Of a stretch of 57,169 nucleotides of DNA, positions 53,636-57,169 are shown piece after piece; within the stretch, counting starts at the first letter, position 1, and each line of letters starts with the position of its first letter. The DNA is taken from NCBI RefSeq assembly GCF_009674565.1, contig NZ_WKJL01000031.1, positions 1 to 57,169 on the forward strand. The letters are read 5' to 3'. This stretch comes from Duganella aquatilis. Its GTDB lineage: Bacteria; Pseudomonadota; Gammaproteobacteria; Burkholderiales; Burkholderiaceae_D. Made by a program: the position numbers and the translations under genes. The notes beneath the pieces are model-generated. The model was not told where the DNA came from. It ran no database searches and saw only the letters and a list, made by a program, of their open reading frames with translations.

Positions 53636-53764
53636 ATAAGAATGAAAAGACTGCATTTTGCCTTGATTTCATGTAAAAAACCGCGAGTTCCGGCCAGACA
53701 GAGTAAACTACGCACAAATTTCTTTCGCAATTCGGCGATTCGAACAATTTTTTTGAGTGACGCC

Positions 53765-55981
53765 ATGTCTGCAACCCCAGTCTCCCCTATTGCCCTTTTT
53801 TCCGATCTCGATCTCGGCGCCCCGCTTACCAAGGCGCTGAACGACGTTGGCTATGAGTCGCCGTCGCCGATCCAGGCCGCGACCATCCCGCTGCTGATGC
53901 AGAACCTCGACGTGCTGGGCCAGGCCCAGACCGGCACCGGCAAGACCGCCGCCTTTGCGCTGCCGATCCTGGCGCGCATCGACATCAAACAGACCACGCC
54001 GCAGGCGCTGGTGCTGGCGCCGACGCGCGAACTGGCGATCCAGGTCGCCGAGGCGTTCCAGACCTACGCCACGCACATTCCCGGCTTCCACGTGCTGCCG
54101 ATCTACGGCGGCCAGAGCTACGGCCCGCAGCTGTCGGCGCTGCGCCGCGGCGTGCACGTCGTGGTCGGCACCCCTGGTCGCGTGATCGATCACCTGGACA
54201 AGGGTTCGCTCGACCTGTCCAAGCTGAAGACGCTGGTGCTGGACGAAGCCGACGAAATGCTGCGCATGGGCTTTATCGACGACGTCGAACGCATCCTGCA
54301 GGAGACGCCGGAATCGCGCCAGACCGCGCTGTTCTCGGCCACCATGCCGTCGGCCATCCGCCGCATCGCCAACACCTACCTGCGCAATCCGAAGGAAATC
54401 ACGGTCGCCGCCAAAACCGGCACCAATGAAAACATCCGCCAGCGCTACTGGCTGGTGTCCGGCATGCACAAGCTGGACGCGCTGACCCGCATCCTGGAAG
54501 CCGAGAACTTCGACGGCATGATCATCTTCTCGCGCACCAAGCTGGGCACCGAGGAACTGGCGCAGAAGCTGCAGGCGCGCGGCTTCTCGGCGGCCGCCAT
54601 CAACGGCGACATCCAGCAGGCGCAGCGCGAGCGCACCATTCAGCAGCTGAAAGACGGCAAGATCGACATCCTGGTGGCGACCGACGTCGCCGCCCGCGGC
54701 CTGGACGTGGAGCGCATTTCGCACGTGGTCAATTACGACGTGCCGCATGATCCGGAAAGCTACACCCACCGCATCGGCCGCACCGGCCGCGCCGGCCGCA
54801 GCGGCGAGGCGATCCTGTTCATCACGCCGCGCGAAAAAGGCCTGCTGAAGATGATCGAACGCGCCACCCGCCAGCCGATCGGCCAGCTGGAGCTGCCGAC
54901 CATCCAGGCCGTCAACGACGTCCGCATCGCCAAGTTCAAGCAGCAGATCACCGATACGCTGGCCGAAGGCGGCCTGGAACAGTTCCAGTCGCTGATCGAG
55001 GATTTCGAGCGCGAACACAATATCCCGGCGCTGGAAATCGCCGCCGCCCTGGCCAAGATGGCGCGCGGCGACGTGCCGCTGCTGCTGGACAAGAAACAGG
55101 TCACGCAGTGGGAAGAGCGTCCGGCGCGCGCCGCGTCGTCGTTCGACCGCCCGGAACGCGGCGACCGCTTCGGCGACCGCGCCGAGCGTGGCGACCGCAG
55201 CGAGCGCTTCCCGAAAAAGGAACGCATCGTGCGCGAGTCGGAACCGGGCATGCGTACCTACCGCATTGAAGTGGGCTACCAGCACGGCGTCAAGCCGGGC
55301 AACATCGTCGGCGCCATCGCGAACGAAGGCGGCATCGACTCCAAGAACATCGGCCGCATCGAGATCTACGACGACTACGCGGTGCTCGACATGCCGGACA
55401 CCCTGAGCCGCGAAGCGCTGGACATGATGGCCGGCATCCGCGTCGCCGGCCAGGCGCTGCGCATCAGCGTGGACGGCGAGGGCGCGCCGGCGGCATCGGC
55501 GCCAGCGCCGGCCAAGCCGGTCAAGGCCGCCGCCGCCAAGCCGGTCAAGCCTGCCGCGGCTCCGGCCGCGGCCGCGTCGCCGCTGGAAAAAACCGTGCGC
55601 GCCGCCGCCGAGGAGGTGGACGAAGCCCCGGCCAAGAAGAAAAAGGAAAAAATCGGCAAGCAGTCGGTGCCGATGAGCGCCTTCCGCGTCGAAGTGGGCC
55701 GCGCCAATGAAGTCACGCCGGCCAACATCGTCGGCGCCATCGCCAACGAAACCGGGCTGGAAGCGAAGTACATCGGCCGCATCGAGATCTTCGACAACCA
55801 CACCATGCTGGAGTTGCCGGACGGCATGCCTGACGACATGTTCAAGAGCCTGGGCAAGGTCTGGGTCGGCGGCGCGCAGCTGAAGATCAGCCAGATCGAC
55901 CGCATGCCGCCGGAATCGGCCAAGCACACGCCGCCGAAGAAGCCGGCGCCGGGCGCCAAGCCTAAAGCCAAGAAGTACTGA
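53765..55981 (+). CDS. deaD: DEAD-box RNA helicase with two C-terminal RNA-binding domains
   Basis: 738 residues from the ATG at 53765; an open frame begins at 53642 but that stretch looks like leader. Core motifs: AQTGTGKT (54-61), PTREL, TPGR, DEAD (160-163), SAT, ARGLD and HRIGRTGRAGR. It unwinds RNA in ribosome assembly or mRNA decay (CsdA/DeaD role). Two DbpA-type RNA-binding domains follow (about 495-570, RIEVGYQHGVKPGNIVGAIA, and about 636-712, RVEVGRANEVTPANIVGAIA). They are separated by an Ala/Pro/Lys linker. CsdA normally has one, so the second looks like a duplication. Confidence 0.92.
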   Translation: MSATPVSPIALFSDLDLGAPLTKALNDVGYESPSPIQAATIPLLMQNLDVLGQAQTGTGKTAAFALPILARIDIKQTTPQALVLAPTRELAIQVAEAFQTYATHIPGFHVLPIYGGQSYGPQLSALRRGVHVVVGTPGRVIDHLDKGSLDLSKLKTLVLDEADEMLRMGFIDDVERILQETPESRQTALFSATMPSAIRRIANTYLRNPKEITVAAKTGTNENIRQRYWLVSGMHKLDALTRILEAENFDGMIIFSRTKLGTEELAQKLQARGFSAAAINGDIQQAQRERTIQQLKDGKIDILVATDVAARGLDVERISHVVNYDVPHDPESYTHRIGRTGRAGRSGEAILFITPREKGLLKMIERATRQPIGQLELPTIQAVNDVRIAKFKQQITDTLAEGGLEQFQSLIEDFEREHNIPALEIAAALAKMARGDVPLLLDKKQVTQWEERPARAASSFDRPERGDRFGDRAERGDRSERFPKKERIVRESEPGMRTYRIEVGYQHGVKPGNIVGAIANEGGIDSKNIGRIEIYDDYAVLDMPDTLSREALDMMAGIRVAGQALRISVDGEGAPAASAPAPAKPVKAAAAKPVKPAAAPAAAASPLEKTVRAAAEEVDEAPAKKKKEKIGKQSVPMSAFRVEVGRANEVTPANIVGAIANETGLEAKYIGRIEIFDNHTMLELPDGMPDDMFKSLGKVWVGGAQLKISQIDRMPPESAKHTPPKKPAPGAKPKAKKY

Positions 55982-55986
55982 TACCA

Positions 55987-56008
55987 CGGGGCCGCAAGGC
56001 CCCGTTTT
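55987..56008 (+). terminator. Intrinsic terminator of the helicase gene
   Basis: CGGGGCC (55987-55993) GCAA loop, GGCCCCG (55998-56004), followed by TTTT. It lies six bases past the stop codon. Confidence 0.85.
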
Positions 56009-56202
56009 CATTCCTGCCCCCACGCACAGCGCCGGTGCTGCATTGCACCAAAACAAAGCTTGTCGATGGTGAAACGGCCGCCCGTCACTAGAGTTGTCAT
56101 AGTAGAAGCTTGCTGGCCCGCTTATTGCATATGTGATAGCACAATCGTGATAAATGGCGGCGGCATCAGCGCCTTCAACCTGGAGACGTTAAGCGTGGGA
56201 GC

Positions 56203-56349
56203 ATGGCAATGACTTCATTCAGGAAGCTGTGGACTGTCTTGGTTGATTCGATCAAGCCGCAAATGCTGCGCGAATCGAATATGGGCCCGCATTCGATCTA
56301 TGTCGATACGCGGCCGTTCAGCGCCGGCAATTTCACCAAGGGGCGCTAA
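56203..56349 (+). CDS. 48-residue ORF preceding the transposase gene
   Basis: It starts with MAMTSFRKLWTVLV and ends GNFTKGR; GGGAG is placed seven bases upstream. Its TAA overlaps the next ATG (TAATG), so the two are translationally coupled. It may be a small partner or a truncated TnsA; I cannot recognise a domain. Confidence in it being real comes from the ribosome-binding site and the coupling. Confidence 0.5.
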   Translation: MAMTSFRKLWTVLVDSIKPQMLRESNMGPHSIYVDTRPFSAGNFTKGR

Positions 56350-57169
56350 TGCTGCTGCGGAACGACCTGCTGCACTACACGCATCCGTCGCCGCGCACCG
56401 TCCGCATCCTTTGGATCTCGCCCGAGCAAAGCCACGCCTATGTCTTCGACGTGGCGGCGCTCTCGGCGGAAGTCGAGATGATCCAACTGTCGGCGCTGCA
56501 CGCCGACATCCGGGCCGGCCATGCCAGCGTGCTGGCGACCGATCCTTACCTGATGGTGGTCAGCCAGGAACTGCTGCCGCCGAAACACCTGCAACTGCGG
56601 GCCCGCGCCTGGGAAATCATCGAGGCGCTGGTGGCGCAGGAGCCGGGCATCTACGAGGCGCGCCAGCGCGGCCAGCTGATCGCCCAGGCCACCGCGCAGC
56701 ACGCGGTGTCGCATCCCACCATTTACCGCTACCTGCGTCGCTACTGGCAGCGCGGGCAGACGCCCAATGCGCTGCTGCCGGATTACAGCAACTCCGGCGG
56801 CCGCGGCAAGGTGCGCCAGTCGTCGGCCGGCGTCAAGCGCGGCAGGCCGCGCAAGAACGGCGCTGACGCCGGTCCGGGCCTGAATGCGGACGAGGACATC
56901 CGCCGCACCTTCCGCGTCGCCACGGCCCGCTATGCGGCCGCCAGCGCCAAGTTCTCGCGGCTGGGCGCCTACCAGCAGATGCTCGGCGATTTCTTTGTCG
57001 AGCGCCGCATCGATCCCGAATCGGGCCGGGTGCAGGCTGTGGCCTCCGGCGCGGCCCGGGAAGTGCCGACCTTCGGCCAGTTCAATTACTGGCTCGACCA
57101 CGACGACGACCGGCCGCCGGAAGTGGCGCGGCGCCAGCCGGCCGCCGGCGTGGCCGCGGTGCAGCAGCC
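56349..57169 (+). CDS. tnsB: Tn7-like transposase TnsB, 3' partial
   Basis: 273 residues visible, running off the right edge. The N-terminal region contains a helix-turn-helix pattern (about residues 85-135; ISHPTIYRYLRRYW-like, read as VSHPTIYRYLRRYWQRGQ), then the basic GVKRGRPRKNG, a helical ARYAAASAKFSRLGAYQQML, and PTFGQFNYWL, all typical of the N-terminal half of TnsB/TniA proteins before the DDE integrase core. The catalytic core would lie outside the window. TnsB binds transposon ends and catalyses joining in Tn7-like elements. Confidence 0.78.
   Translation, partial: MLLRNDLLHYTHPSPRTVRILWISPEQSHAYVFDVAALSAEVEMIQLSALHADIRAGHASVLATDPYLMVVSQELLPPKHLQLRARAWEIIEALVAQEPGIYEARQRGQLIAQATAQHAVSHPTIYRYLRRYWQRGQTPNALLPDYSNSGGRGKVRQSSAGVKRGRPRKNGADAGPGLNADEDIRRTFRVATARYAAASAKFSRLGAYQQMLGDFFVERRIDPESGRVQAVASGAAREVPTFGQFNYWLDHDDDRPPEVARRQPAAGVAAVQQ

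Noticed and set aside
56110..56202. GTGATA repeats as a Tn7-like left end
   Set aside because: Only two short copies are seen and no terminal TGT/duplication could be established.

Overview
The window is high-GC bacterial chromosome, probably from a Burkholderiales betaproteobacterium of the Oxalobacteraceae type (Massilia/Duganella/Rugamonas-like). That placement is an inference from gene content: twin DUF3108 proteins, an MksFEB-type condensin, TamA/TamB, several c-di-GMP enzymes, a TAT-exported PhoX, and a DUF6701 surface protein. No rRNA, tRNA, CRISPR array or replication origin was seen.

Layout. 1-1533: two DUF3108 proteins, the first cut by the left edge. 1597-6650: a 32-bp-arm palindrome, then a kleisin/MksE/SMC condensin operon ending in an intrinsic terminator. 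6647-9993: two small minus-strand genes and an S9 peptidase. 10030-16495: a tiny Pro-rich ORF and the tamA-tamB operon on the minus strand. 16549-20756: queC, a CHASE/PAS/GAF/GGDEF diguanylate cyclase abutting it, and a small membrane protein. 20974-22504: a Pro-rich peptide and an AT-rich, translationally coupled pair (DUF6978-like plus DUF1828). 22579-25089: a small conserved protein and a double-GAF histidine kinase. 25090-29762: an accessory island of low-GC small genes. It begins with cupin and VOC genes lying between the kinase and a decayed second copy of the kinase 3' end, and continues with an excalibur protein and unrecognised small proteins. 29875-32927: a coiled-coil-like protein, an exported SAM hydrolase and an HD-GYP response regulator. 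33294-37748: two aldo-keto reductases around a LysR gene, with a cupin/carboxymuconolactone decarboxylase/cupin operon. 37761-40902: PQQ-type sugar dehydrogenase and PhoX. 41151-45373: DUF3016, thioesterase, GAF-GGDEF-EAL, membrane protein and dienelactone hydrolase. 45442-53012: a beta-repeat DUF6701 protein, M28 peptidase, SDR, two Ala-rich exported peptides and an alpha/beta hydrolase. 53044-53635: a broken hydrolase gene. 53765-55981: a DEAD-box RNA helicase with two DbpA-like RNA-binding domains. 56203-57169: the start of a Tn7-like transposase operon, running off the right edge.

Functional themes are envelope biogenesis (TamAB, DUF6701, exported hydrolases), c-di-GMP and two-component signalling (five proteins), chromosome organisation (MksFEB) and redox/detoxification (AKR-cupin-CMD cluster). 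The accessory parts most likely to hold something undescribed are the DUF6978/DUF1828 pair, the orphan small-gene island at 26697-29762, and the transposition module at the right edge.
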